DNA from: Lactarius indigo
Lineage: Eukaryota; Basidiomycota; Agaricomycetes; Russulales; Russulaceae
Length of the DNA stretch: 64,000 nt
Reading direction: 5' to 3'
Assembly (NCBI GenBank): GCA_025766275.1
Contig: JAFKAC010000147.1
Span: forward strand, 1-64,000
The number at the start of each line of letters is the position of its first letter. Positions within the stretch are counted from its first letter, which is position 1. The notes under the pieces were generated by a model. It was not told where the DNA came from. It made no database searches and was given only the letters and a program-made list of their open reading frames with translations. Shown here in pieces: positions 1 through 11,089 of the stretch. Made by a program: the position numbers and the translations under genes.

Positions 1-1301
1 GAGATACCAGGGTTTTGACGCAAAACCATGAGAGGCTTAGAGTCAGATGACTCAATAAACTTCTATGGTTTGTGACAAAACAGCTTTCTTGGAACTCTTT
101 TCAGAAAGATTCTGAAAGAACAGTTGTTCATGACACCTTCTAAAGAAGAAGCGATGTACACTGAGAAGCTACAAAAAACCCTTTTTATCTACTACACTTC
201 AAGCATAGTGGTCAAGTTGCTCGAGCTTGCGTGGGTGAGGAAAACTCAAGCCCAAGCTGTTCCCTGAATTTTAGGAACTTAATGCGACCCAGGTTCTTAG
301 TAAAAAGATCTGCAGGGTTCTCAGCTCCTTCTATAAAGAATAACTCTATCTTCTTATCACAGATTACTTCACATATGTAGTGGTGACGTAAATCAATGTG
401 TTTAATCTGTTTCTCTTAAACAGGATTAGAAGATAGAAATATGGAGCCTTGATTATCTCCGCATAATGGAATTGGTTCTAGATTTATTCCAAGCTCATGA
501 AAGAGCGATCATATCCAAACCAATTGTCTGCTGGTATCACACAGCAACATATATTCTGCTTCAGTGGATGAGAGTGCAATTGACTTTTGTGCTCTTGAAT
601 TCCAGCAAATATTCCATTTGCCATTTTTACTAAGTAGCCCATAGTGACTTCCTGGTAACTGGGTCAGAAGCCCAGTCGAATCTGCGTATGCTATTATACC
701 AGCATCACTCTTGCTGTCATAGACTAAGGCATAGTTTGAAGTACCAAGTAAGTAGCGGGATATATAAAGAGCACGCTTCAAATGGTCTTCTGATGGGTTG
801 GCAGCAAACTGCACCATATTGGTAACAGCATAGGCAATATCCAGTCGTGTACCAATCATAATGTATAGGAGTGATCCTATCACTTGTTGGTATGAAGTGC
901 AGAGATCTGGAGATGCAGTTCCCTTATTAGAGGTAGGATGATACCCTTCCAGTAGTGGAGTGGGTACTGATTTGGCGTTAATCAGTTTGAAGCACTGCAA
1001 CACTTTCTGAAGGTAATCTTGTTGATCAATTAGGATTCTACCTTTAGAATGTAGTATGCGCATTCGAAGAAACTCTTTGGTATCACCAAGGTCTCTGCAT
1101 TCCCAGATTCTCATGAAGCGCTGCTTCAGGGAATCAATTTGTTTTTTATGTTTTCCAAGGAAGAGGACATCATTGACGTAAACAATTACTACAACTGTTT
1201 TATCCTCATTTACAAACAGACCTGAGTCTGATTGTAGACATGTACAACTTAGAGTGCCCATGGATTTATCCAGCGCTCTCCACCAAGCAAGAGCAGCAGC
1301 C
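1..1301 (-). mobile_element. 3' part of a Ty1/copia element (family C), truncated
   Basis: The sequence is a diverged copy of the 3' region of the complete copia element at 38390-45377, from its 3' untranslated region (like about 39060) to the reverse transcriptase (like about 40440). Homology stops abruptly inside the RT domain at about 1295-1301, where the KDZ transposon terminal repeat begins. The 3' LTR would lie left of the window. It is a remnant, and its flank does not match the other side of the KDZ element. Confidence 0.85.
210..1301 (-). pseudogene. copia pol remnant: RT C-terminal half and RNase H
   Basis: The reading carries the RT active-site segment VIVYVNDVLFLG, where the complete copia C copy reads YVDD. 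The second catalytic Asp is therefore replaced by Asn, so the copy would be dead even if expressed. It continues through the RNase H region (LSSTEAEYM). A TGA at 509-511 replaces the Arg codon that follows LVWI in the complete copy, and a TAA further on replaces a Gln codon. The N-terminal gag, protease and integrase are missing because the copy is cut at about 1301. Confidence 0.8.
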
Positions 1302-1960
1302 AATGGATAGTGGTGGCTTATGTAATTGATACCCCCAACCGACGGTGAGAATCTTCTGTGATTCATACTCAGCCAGCGCCGGCCGACGTCGGAGAATCTG
1401 ACGTAATTGATAGTCCAACTGGCGCTGGCTGGAAGCGGGGTGTCCACTTTTCGATTATTAGCACACACAAGTCGAAACATGCCTCATAGTAACACATATT
1501 AGTGACAGGAAGTACAGGGAATATGGATATACAAGGGACGACAAAAGGAACTCAGTGAATGGATGTGGGGGTATGCTTTGATGGTCTTGTTGATTGTGAA
1601 ACAAGTCAATAAGATGTTTAGAGAGTTTGGATGAAATTGTAATAAGTCCTTACTACTCCAGGAGCTGGAAACAGTGGTTGTGATCATTATTTGATTGAGG
1701 GTAATATTCACATAGAATGAATAGATATAGAAAGGCTATACAAATGTGAAGGGGTTGGAAGATACCATCCCTCATGAATGGACATGACTCGATGCCTAAC
1801 CAGCTAGTATACCCAAGAATACACCTTGCATTGGCTGGTATCCATATGTGTCCAGTGGATCTATGATTGTAGCAGAGTCGGACACTCCGTCAATGTCACC
1901 ATATACATACTTCTATCCATCTGAATATATTAACATAAGAGTATGGATATCCTGCAAAGA
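1302..1960 (+). repeat. left terminal inverted repeat of the KDZ element
   Basis: The reverse complement aligns with 14170-14823. The outer 180 bp (1302-1480) are very similar, including a GC-rich palindromic patch around 1378-1405. The region to about 1712 is clearly alignable, for example over CCCTCAATCAAATAATGA, and similarity fades towards 1960. The inner boundary is approximate. Confidence 0.8.
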
Positions 1961-1996
1961 ACTGATTCCATATGTAAAATAATGGGAATGCATGTG

Positions 1997-4900
1997 TTAG
2001 AACAAGTGGATTGATTTAACTTTACAATGCTTTAATGGAGCATCTGTGATTGGGGTGAGGGCCTTAACTGAGCTTCTGGAGAGTTCTTCCCATGCATGCA
2101 TCTGATATGATGCATATGCTTGGTGCCCCTTAAGCAAATCCTGTGCAGCAATGGTCATGAGCTTCTTCCACATCTTTGCCTTGGCATGGAAGTATGCAGG
2201 GACCCATTCAGCTTCATTATGGATGCTGTGCTGCTCCTCCAACCATCGTTCAAACTGTGCCCTTGCACGGAGCCAATGAACCCTTTCAACTGTTAAATAA
2301 TTGAGTCCATCAATATAAGCACTGATGAATATGAGAACCTACAATCATCCATCCATGTTCCATCATCTTCAACAGTGTGGCCAAACCCCCAGATCCAGGA
2401 TGTTTGCTTGTTACGCTGTCCTATTGGCTCTGATCCAAGGACCAAGGTTGCTACATGGAAGTCCTCTGCATGTAATCTTGGAAGGTCCTGTAGATTCATT
2501 GATGCCTGTCGGAGACTCTGGTATGCATCACGTGCCATGCTGTATATGCGTGCATGCTCATGGACAGTAGTATCAACACTGTGTATGGCATTCCAAGCAC
2601 GGGTCTTTGTCTGCTGTGTGTTAGCAGGTCTAACCTGAGTGCGGAACAGAGCTGACTTGAATCCAAGGGCGAGGCGGATCCTGTGAATGGAATCACTGGC
2701 TTGTGCATGGCGTAGCTGTACCTCCTTCCTGGCAAGAGATTGGGCTCCATGCCTGACACACCATTCCCATCCAAGGGATGAGGGAAGAAGAATGGGAAGA
2801 TCTTCTGGATTGATGCCATCCATCCCAGATCCATCCAATGCCTGATGAGTGTGATGATGGAAATCACGACCTGAATGATTGTCATCTGTATTATCGGGAG
2901 GTCCGAGATCATCCACATGGTCGTACTCTTCATAATTACCCAATGGTGATATTGGGGAATCATCTGTGAGTTTCTGTTGGAGGAGGAAAGAATCTCCCTG
3001 ATGCTCAAATATGTCAATGAGCTTCTGGAGGCGACTCCGCTTATTTTCAATGACTTGGACCTCCTCTGTGTTGATCTTTGGACCATATGCCCGTAGTTGA
3101 TATCTGATGGCCAGTCTTCACAGGACGTCAGCCAACAGTCACATATACCATTGAAGGGACCAACTGTAGCTCCTGAATCTTTATCCCACAAGAAATCCAA
3201 GATGTTTGCCCATGAGTAGTAATATCTCTACTTTCCTCTGAAATCAGTTGTTGCTGGATTTCTGCACGAGAGGGAGCTAATGATATTCATCAGTGTAGAA
3301 TAGATTGGTTTATTGGGTAACAATACCTTTGGATGATGCTGTATCATATATGTCCATTAAAGTAGGGTCTTCATGCCTGTTAGATTGAGCATGGTTCTCT
3401 GCCTCAAGCCATCGCTTGGTCTTCTTCCTGAAGCATGCATTGAGTGTATTGAATGTCTCAGCACTGAGATCTATTCCAGTTTCCATGCGCTTCCACTGCT
3501 TCAGAAGTGATGGAACTGGAACATGGATTATTATATTAGAATGTAGCATGGATATGGATGTGACAGACCAATGCGGACCATCTTCTTCCAATTGGAATGG
3601 TTCATGTGTGCATCCAAGACCTCCTGGCGATGGGCCAGGGACATCCCGCGGATACTCCGTGAGATATTATTGAGTGGTGCCCACAATGTCTCAATGATCT
3701 CCCCATCCACCTGCTTCGCTCCAGGAATATAGCTTGGTGAAAAGTGGGGTAAGCATGAATCTTGATGGCCATGAATATGAAAGAGGCCAATCCCAGTCCA
3801 AAGTTGTAAAGAGCTAGACAGAGATAACTCTGGGCTCTTTTCCACCCTTTCCCTGAAGTGGACACCATATTGGCACATGATGTCATACATAACCAGGGCC
3901 ACAGGGATGTCCTCCATGTTGTAGGAGAGGGTCTTGCAAAGGCTATAGTCCATATTTATTTGCCTAGCATAAGAGCGATGTCATATCCACACCTAGAGTC
4001 TTTAAACATTGGACATACCTCTCTCCCTTCTGGAAGTCAACTACAGATGTAGGGACAAAGAATCCATGACAGCATGCGGTTGCCCCGATGCCTGTAACAT
4101 CAAGGTGTGGACGACTTGAATTGGCCTGTTCAATGGCCCTATATGTGTTACATGTGCTGGGCTATGAGAATATAAGACAACAGTCACTGTCAATAGTATC
4201 TGACATACCTGGGAAATCTCTTGCCCACTATGCAGGTGAGCCTTATATGAATTGGGATTTGCCATGAAGGCCATCCCTGCCGACAGTGGAACGTCTGCTT
4301 CCCCAGTTCTGCATTTCATATGCTCTGCTGAGAAGTTACCATCCATTATAAATGTTCGGATGAGCTGATTCCTTTGAGCAAGTCAACAATGGGATATTTG
4401 ACATGTTTAATGAATGCATACGGTTCATCATTATATCTGTCCTTCCAATCATCAGGTAGATTGATACCTGGCTGTGGACAGGCTGGACAGAATATGGCCA
4501 TGGATCCATCATTAGCGGGGTCCCTGACTTGCAGATGTCCCAGACCATTCTGAATCCTATTCCTTAAATCTCGCCATTGCCTGGATGCTCTCAAGAGCTG
4601 TTTGTAGAGATTCTGTAAATGTTTATCAGTGATACAGTATGTGGTGCTGGGATGGCATTGTAACATACTGGGACATGGTCAGGGAACATCCGATTGGTGA
4701 TGCTCTGAAGCTTAGAGTAGTACTGTTGTGCAGTTGTCTTGCACTCCAGGTTGTCAGCCAAGAAGTCATCCAGAACTGAGAAGGTAAATGCAGTCTCAAT
4801 CTGCTTGAAGGTTGAAGGAAATATTCCAGCTTGGAGTAGTTGCTCATCATCGGCACCAGCATTGGGGCATATACAGAAGAGTACATCCATATCAAAGACA

Positions 4901-5867
4901 CCTGTCTGATTGACAATTGTGATCAGTGGATTGCCTGACTTTGCGGTCCGTGTGCGTCTTGTGTTTCCCTCAGAGGGATCCAACACATCCCCAGGAAAGT
5001 CATACAATGTGTCTGAAATCCCATGCATATCCTCAAGAGCTTGCAAAGGAGGTTGCGGGCCTCCCAAGGAATGGGCCTGCTCCTCCTCAACAGATATTAG
5101 TGATGTAGACCAAGTGTGTCGGGACCTCCACCTGCTTGTCTGTGGCTCTTTAGCTGCTTGAACTCCCTGGGTATAGATAAGTGCATATGACATTTCATAG
5201 GACTGATATATTCATACCTCTACTGTAAGTGGGCATGGCTTTCCATCATGACCCAAACAGAGCTTAAATCCAATTGATATTAATGATATTGGTGCAAAGT
5301 GTGTGCCAGTCCAGCGGGACATCCGATGGAATGGGGATCTTGTATGTATTTGAAGGCAACATTCCTTGCAAAAGTAGTTACCTCCAACACAGTCGGAACA
5401 CTTGATCTGCATTGACATGGTGCACATGGAGCATTTTGGGGCCCTTGTCAAACCCTCCATCTCTAGTAACAGGAGAAGATATCTGCTCCGGATGTCTATC
5501 CATTGGCCCATATGTGTCCGCAATGGTGTCTGTAAATGATCAGTATTTGATGGATGATGAAGGGTATTGTGTCGCATACATGTGGTTGGGGTTGTGTGTC
5601 ATCAAGTTGAAGGTCTTGCATGTCAGCTTCATATGGTTCTATGGGTTGAAGGGTATGTGACTCCTGAACCCCCTGCGTTTGTTGCTTGGATGACTGCTCC
5701 TCAACTATTGTAGCTTGGTTTGAAGCCTGGCCTGACTTCTTCTGCTTTGAAGAATGGAATGGGACCTCCTTCACAGTGGTTCAGAGTCCCCACTTAGACT
5801 TTGATGTTTTAGAGACAACCTCAGAGACATCTCCCATAGGAATGGTAAAGGTGTTCTTGCGAGGCAT
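1997..5867 (-). CDS. KDZ transposase (CxC2 zinc-finger type), 11 exons, one in-frame TGA
   Basis: Eleven exons joined by ten GT-AG introns of 38-56 nt give one continuous phase of 1122 codons. Exons: 5867-5580, 5529-5218, 5166-4669, 4612-4403, 4364-4209, 4161-4019, 3963-3569, 3515-3327, 3276-3165, 3115-2343, 2289-1997. From the N-terminus come a basic leader, a CxC2 Cys/His cluster (CSMC..CSDC..CKEC then HRMSRWTG), CPACPQPGINLP, MDGNFSAEHM, LDVTGIGA, VVDFQKGER, MDYS, GLFHIHGHQD and KQVDGEIIETLWAPLN. All are hallmarks of KDZ transposases, whose RNase H-like catalytic core cuts and rejoins transposon ends in the nucleus. The C-terminal part (ILLPSSLG, KKTRAWNAIHSVD, HARIY) also fits the family. 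Codon 29 is TGA (5781-5783), possibly a former CGA Arg codon. Unless translation starts downstream, this copy is inactive. Family assignment is firm; activity is doubtful. Confidence 0.88.
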
Positions 5868-6076
5868 GATAGACAGTTTCAATGGAGTTAGGAGGATATG
5901 GATGATAGCAATTGGGACAGCATCAATCCTTTCACGCATTAAATACATTTACAACACCTTGGATATTCTACACATTGGAATATTGGGCTCGCTGCACAAT
6001 CATACACCTGAAGAATGTGTACCCAATTCTAATCTAAAACTGTGGAGTGTATCTGATAGGAATACCATCATCTGTT

Positions 6077-6684
6077 CTATGTCATTTCGGGTGCTCTGAA
6101 ACTACCGCTACCATTATCAACACCTTCAGATCCTGATGCCATCTCTGATGCATGTGGGGAGTGACCTTGATACTGTCCATCTTGTGTTTCACTTGTCATT
6201 TGTGACATATTGATTCCCTCTGTTTCACATAGTGCCCTTACCATAAGGGAGATATCCTTAAGATCCATGCACATCTCCTCTGTCTCCAATATGAGGTCTG
6301 CATGCTCCTGACCATGTCAGACATGTTAAATGGTTCCATATTATTGTGTACATACCATATGGTCATTGGGCATACTTGCATGGTCCACATGGGCAGGGGA
6401 ATGTGGTTCGATGGAGTCAGGTTTCAGGTTAATGGTTTCAGCATTAGAATCTGATCCATACATGTCATCTTCATCAAATGACATTGCATTGGAGGAAGAG
6501 CTATCAACTGGATCATAAAACATGGTGGGTGGATGTTTGGAGTATGCTTGGGGAGTCCGCCTATCCCTCAAGTGGGTTTTCTGATTCTTATGGTGGGTTC
6601 CTGGGATAGTGGCAATTAGTGAATATTCATGGAAGTACCTGAAATGGAGGGCATACGTTTTACTTTGGATGTGGATGGCTGCAT
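6077..6684 (-). CDS. small acidic hypothetical protein of the KDZ element (173 aa)
   Basis: Three exons (6684-6639, 6600-6356, 6307-6077) with 38- and 48-nt introns keep phase and give 173 residues. The ATG at 6684 was chosen because it is the first in frame and lies about 35 bp downstream of a TATA-like ATTTATAC on the minus strand (around 6715-6722). The product starts with a short basic stretch (residues 1-40) and continues with an acidic, Ser/Asp-rich middle and a predicted helix around EHADLILETEEMCMDL. I recognise no domain. It lies just upstream of the transposase gene on the same strand, about 210 bp away, so a role as transposition cofactor or regulator is possible but is only inference. 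Confidence 0.6.
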
Positions 6685-7544
6685 GGTGTATAATGTAGTC
6701 TAGATGTTACACGGTATAAATATCCCCTAATTGAACTATCGTGTGTGGAACACAGTTACATGTTTGCCTCATATGTAGGAGCATTGTGTATGCCATCTAG
6801 TATTATGCCAGACTCCCCATCTAATCGCACAACTATCTCCCATACGTGTTTCACGAATCCCTGTAGCATTACATCTAATACAGGTATCACAATACCCACC
6901 AAACCACATACGGATATCCCATGCATTATGGCGGGGTCCCCGCCACACTGTACGCATATATGTAACAAATATATTTGATTGTTTGACGCAGATGTCACAT
7001 AGACCTTCAGATATACCACAAGGAAATAACAAACATATTGAAGCAGGGGTTCTGGACTGTTGCATATGTAGAACATGTTTTATGTGTACCAGGTAGCAAT
7101 TGTAATACAGTCCCACACAACGCTTCAATCAGCATATCCAATTGAGCGGACCTCCCGACACATCACATGACACCTTCCCATCATACATTGATACAGGGAC
7201 CCCAAACTGTTGCATATGGAAAACGTAAATCTAGATACAGTCCCACACGACACGTCATCAGGTATATCTGATGCATCAGGTATCCCCCAATACCACATGA
7301 TGCTCTCCTATTCATAGAAGCGGGGACCCCGACACATCACACGTATCACGCCTGCTTCAAATACAAGTCATCATATATTTGAAACGAAGGCCCCTTAGTC
7401 ACTGGATCACATGGTGATTATTACGTTGATATGGTCACATGCAAACAGTCCTGACACATCATATATTTCGACCCTCAATGGGCCGGACCTCCCGAACATG
7501 CGTTTACAGAATAGTATACATCATTTAAATCGAAAAACTCCATT
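6685..7544. other. non-coding spacer of the KDZ element with imperfect direct repeats
   Basis: No convincing coding frame is present. A unit of about 160 bp is imperfectly duplicated (about 7035-7190 and 7195-7350). Shared blocks in order are ACTGTTGCATATG, ATACAGTCCCACAC and CCCGACACATCACA. Each copy also carries a GGACCTCCC or GGGGACCCC palindrome-like block. The left edge (6711-6727) contains TATAAATA, which could serve the minus-strand gene starting at 6684. Confidence 0.55.
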
Positions 7545-9281
7545 CTAAGCCACAGGACCAGCCGATGATGACCCACCAGATATTCCAGATGGGGTCAGAC
7601 GTCCCCCTGAGGCAACGCTCTCCCCTGTAATGTGGATGAGCCTGTGTTTCTGATTCAGATGATATAAGTGCTTACCTGATGGTTGGCGAGAGTGGCTTGG
7701 GGGTGCACTTGAAAGGGAAGAAGGAGGCCGAATGTCAGAGAGAGTGAGGCCAGACATATGTGCTCCAACTGATGAGGTCGACTGGACACCAGGGGATACT
7801 GACCAACGATTGGTGGGGGGCATCCCGACACCAGGAATCGATGTTGATTCGATACCCTGGTGGGACAGGAGTTTCCCAACCATAAGCCACGTGTCATGTG
7901 AATCCTGGCGTGTGTTTACGACCTCAAATAGCACACAGTCTACTGTCTGAGTGACATCACCAAGTTTTGATGTCAATGACTCCACTTTGCGCTCCAGTGC
8001 ATCAACATGGGAGTCCCCGAAGCTTCCTACTAGGTGTGTGATCCATGTGGGTTTCGTTTATGCTTGCAGAAAACAGGTGGGACGTACCCGGGGACCCCGC
8101 TCCCATCGATGGTGTTGATCTGGCCTCCATTGCACGATGCAGCGGGATGGCCCACGTCGCAGGGGGTTCACATGGCTTGTGCCTCTGTGCACACTTCACA
8201 CATGTGATTGACCGCTTATTGGCCTGGGCTTTGCATTCAGCATCCCCAAAATGGATGCAGGGGCCACAGCGGTCCTACAAGTAGTGCACATATACATCAG
8301 ATCATTATTTGGATGCAGGAGGATGGAATAAGAATACTTACATTCCCATAGGCAACAATATCACCAGCATCTGTACGCTGACGTTGTGTGGGTCGAGGGG
8401 GAGATGCCTGCTCCACTTCGACATGTGGAACAGGGGGGTTCTGATGTGGGACCGTTTCGGATGCTTCTCCTGGATTTCCTGGTGAATCGTGTTTCGTTCC
8501 TTGCAGCACATATGGAGCAGTGTGGCGTTTGGATGGAGCATCGGCCAGGCGGTCCGACAAACGTGTCTGTATGGCACATGCCTTTACTGTGCCTTGTGTA
8601 TTGTGTACGGGTGGGGGGGTGGCCGGGGGTCCGGGGGTTCCAGGGGGTCCATGGAGGCGGAAGGAGGGGCAAGTGTCAATCGTGAAGACGACGACTGGGA
8701 TGGGAGATTGTCAACTGTAGCTGTGCATGAGGATGTGAATAGGTATGAATCGATACAATATATCTGACACACATTCTGAGGGCATCTGTGGTATGGTGTT
8801 CTCTTCAAGCCACCACATCTTGCTTGGATGGAGGCCATCCAGATATGAGTTCAGATCAAGGGATGAGAGTTTGAGGTGCCAGTCCAGGTTCTCCGACGAT
8901 ACATATTCACAAAGCGTAGTAATGTATTCAGTCGTTAGTATGAACCAGTCAGGGTAGCGGTCCTCTATTGCAGCTGACTGCCACTCGGTCCCAATGGCCT
9001 GGATGATCGGATGGACACGGGGGGTCTTGGAATGTATCCCATAGCCTGCAAATATCGAATTAATGGTTCTCTGAATAGCATACCATTAGATACATTGCAT
9101 ATGCATTGAGGATATTAAATCGACTCACCACTTCTTGGTTGATCTTTGTATCCATTATGTCCAGCTCCATTGGTGACGGACCAGTCTCCTCCACACGTTT
9201 CATGGCAGCCATGAACTTAGCTGCTATGGTGAGCAACTGAACTTCATGCTTTGTCAATTCGGATGGGCCTTTCCTACCCAT
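7545..9281 (-). CDS. hypothetical protein(s) with a cysteine cluster, KDZ accessory gene
   Basis: The 3' part is well supported. An exon ending at 8342, an intron 8341-8275, exon 8274-8088, an intron 8087-8030 and exon 8029-7545 keep phase across both introns. Exon 8274-8088 encodes a Cys cluster, CGPC-x8-C-x10-CVKC-x6-C, resembling a compact zinc-binding motif. It is followed by a heptad-like helix (VDALERKVESL) and a Ser/Pro-rich tail. Upstream, 9281-9120 encodes a basic helical segment starting MGRKGPSELTKHEVQ, and 9050-8707 holds a separate open stretch rich in Trp (IGTEWQSA, YPDWFI, MWWLEE). The joints between these 5' blocks, and whether they belong to one gene, are unresolved. A DNA-binding accessory role is plausible from the Cys cluster plus coiled coil; no named family is recognised. 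Confidence 0.5.
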
Positions 9282-9503
9282 TGAGCGTGGGGGTGTCTAA
9301 TGTGAATGATAGCGAAGTCACAGATGGAAGCGCCTCAGACGGAAGCACCTTGAAACGTTTGGGGGTCCCACTATTGATTATCAATCTCCTCTGGTATCTG
9401 GGAACCCCGAAATCCGATTTAGGAAATTTGGAAAATATATATCCGATTGATCCGATGATCAAGTGATGACTGTGGTGACTAGATATGATATATATCTACG
9501 CAG
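9282..9503. promoter_or_regulatory. divergent intergenic region between KDZ accessory genes
   Basis: About 220 bp separate the minus-strand gene start (9281) from the plus-strand gene start (9504). An AT-rich AATATATATCC lies at about 9433-9443, 60 bp before the plus-strand ATG. It is the only place in the element where two genes point away from each other, so a bidirectional promoter is likely. This is inference from layout. Confidence 0.35.
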
Positions 9504-10492
9504 GTGGCGAGCTCCAATATCCCACAGAGACCCCTTTCCAGTATGTCTGATACCTCTCGTGGTTTGCGTTCGCGATCTCGTGCAGCTGTGGGCACCCTGC
9601 AGTCTCAACAAGCGTCACCAAAGCCTCAGTCTATGGGCCCTCTATCGAAACAGCGTTCTGAAGCATCCGGAGTGTCCACTGGCTTTAAATTCCTATCCAA
9701 GGTACCATCGCCTGTCATACCTATTCCATCTGGGCCACGTCCTTTGGATACCCCACGGGTGTGTAACTGTATTTACATATTCGACAGCACTCTAACAGTG
9801 TGTTGTATAGGATGATGGCAAGCGCAAGAAGAGGCGCACACCCTCTCCACCCAAAGACTTTATGGATCGCATCCCACTCTCACAATGTGTTATCCGTGAA
9901 CCCACTGTGGATGCTAAGCCTGTATCACCAGCACCTGAGATCATCTCTATTGATGATCAACCAAGTGACGCTCCAACTGCGGGTGCCCCGACAGGTTCCC
10001 CAACGTCAGCAGGACTTGCTCTGAGCATATGTGATAATTACCCATCGTCTATAGCTTATCTGATGCATCATATAAAAGTCGCAGATAGCTGATACGATGG
10101 ATGTCGATGATCCAGGGAGTTCTGTTCAGCATGCAATCACCCCATCACAGTCGGACGCCCCGAAACGCAAGGTACGTATACACAATTACATACGACTATT
10201 CTATTAAGCTGTACAAATGGTTAAGGCCGCCGGGAGGTCCGCCCCTCGTGCACGAACTGGGGGGATACCCCCATCCACCTGTACAATCAAGCATCGAATG
10301 GGCATCACCATCCCTGCATCTCCCCTCCCTGAGGACCTTGGAAACATTGAGTCCAGGATTGAGAGATGCAAGCTGACACTTGCAGATGTGTGGGATGAGC
10401 TCACAGAGCTGCAGGGTCGAGTTCAAGCAATCAATGACTCAATCCTGAAGACTTTGATTGATCTGGAGAATATGGCAAAATACTTGGAGTAA
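9504..10492 (+). CDS. hypothetical basic, coiled-coil protein of the KDZ element
   Basis: Exon 1 (9504-9758) encodes a Ser/Arg/Pro-rich N-terminus. A GTGTGT..GTATAG intron (9759-9810) keeps phase into an exon at 9811 that starts with a nuclear-localisation-like cluster DDGKRKKRR. Further pieces read MDVDDPGSS..PKRK (about 10098-10171) and a last exon ending at 10492. That exon contains a long predicted helix (IESRIERCKL..VQAINDSILKTLIDLENM) typical of a coiled coil. The junctions around 10020-10095 and 10172-10216 do not resolve cleanly. The layout suggests a nuclear, oligomerising protein. No family is recognised, and the start could also be the ATG at 9543. Confidence 0.5.
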
Positions 10493-10553
10493 TGACTGTA
10501 ACTATGTAGCACATGTATTGTGATCATCTTGCATGTGTCGGTAACAATATCAC

Positions 10554-10887
10554 TGTCACGTTTCCACTATGATCTGTACGTCGAACTGGACCCTTACTGT
10601 ACCGGTTGCGATTACGGCGGTAAGGTATATTAGTCGCAGACTTTACTACGGTGATACGGTAGCACGATAGGAGATACGGTACTGATTGCTGACTGAGGAT
10701 GGACGCCACCAATACTAGTACTAGTAGTACTAGGGTTCGAGATACTTACACGATACGTTGGACACTACTTACTCTGACTCATAGCAGCGCTTCTAAGCCT
10801 GCTCGATATGTATTTAAGTTGTCCTGTGAAGACCAAGATATGCCATCTTGGTCTTCTTGAATCGTCACCTGTTTGTCTCTTCTCTAC

Positions 10888-10919
<32 letters not shown>

Positions 10920-11084
10920 CCTCATGTCAATCTCCAAGACTAAGACTGTACTTGTCAGTGTGCCTCCGAGCATTCACTCAGACAAGAACACGGACCTTCG
11001 CATCGACGTGTCAAGATCAGGACATTCGCTAAGTGGTTACCGCTACTCGAGCTCAAGTAGGGCTAACGTCGTGACGACGTTACA
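10554..11084 (+). repeat. solo LTR of gypsy family G (531 bp) inside the KDZ element
   Basis: The LTR starts TGTCACGTTTC and ends GACGTTACA. It is flanked by the 5-bp duplication ATCAC (10549-10553 and 11085-11089). Sequence is shared with the LTR at 49769-50309 and with the solo LTR at 32853-33382, including GGACCCTTACTGTACCGG and the AAGACCAAGAT..ATCTTGGTCTT hairpin. It lies 60 bp past the stop of the accessory gene ending at 10492. A solo LTR indicates insertion followed by LTR-LTR recombination, after the KDZ element was assembled. Confidence 0.92.
10877..10920 (+). repeat. CT-rich microsatellite in the family G LTR
   Basis: A nearly pure (CT)n tract broken by a few A and G bases. The same position of the LTR copy at 49769-50309 has a shorter tract (about 50104-50131). 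It is polypyrimidine just downstream of the predicted transcription start. Confidence 0.9.
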
Positions 11085-11089
11085 ATCAC

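Noticed and set aside
1300..1310. Target-site duplication for the KDZ element
   Set aside because: No 8-bp or other short direct repeat matches between the sequence left of 1302 and right of 14823.
509..1480. Fusion protein joining KDZ terminal-repeat text to copia RT
   Set aside because: The frame happens to stay open across the junction at about 1301, but the N-terminal part is inverted-repeat DNA, also present at the other end without coding.
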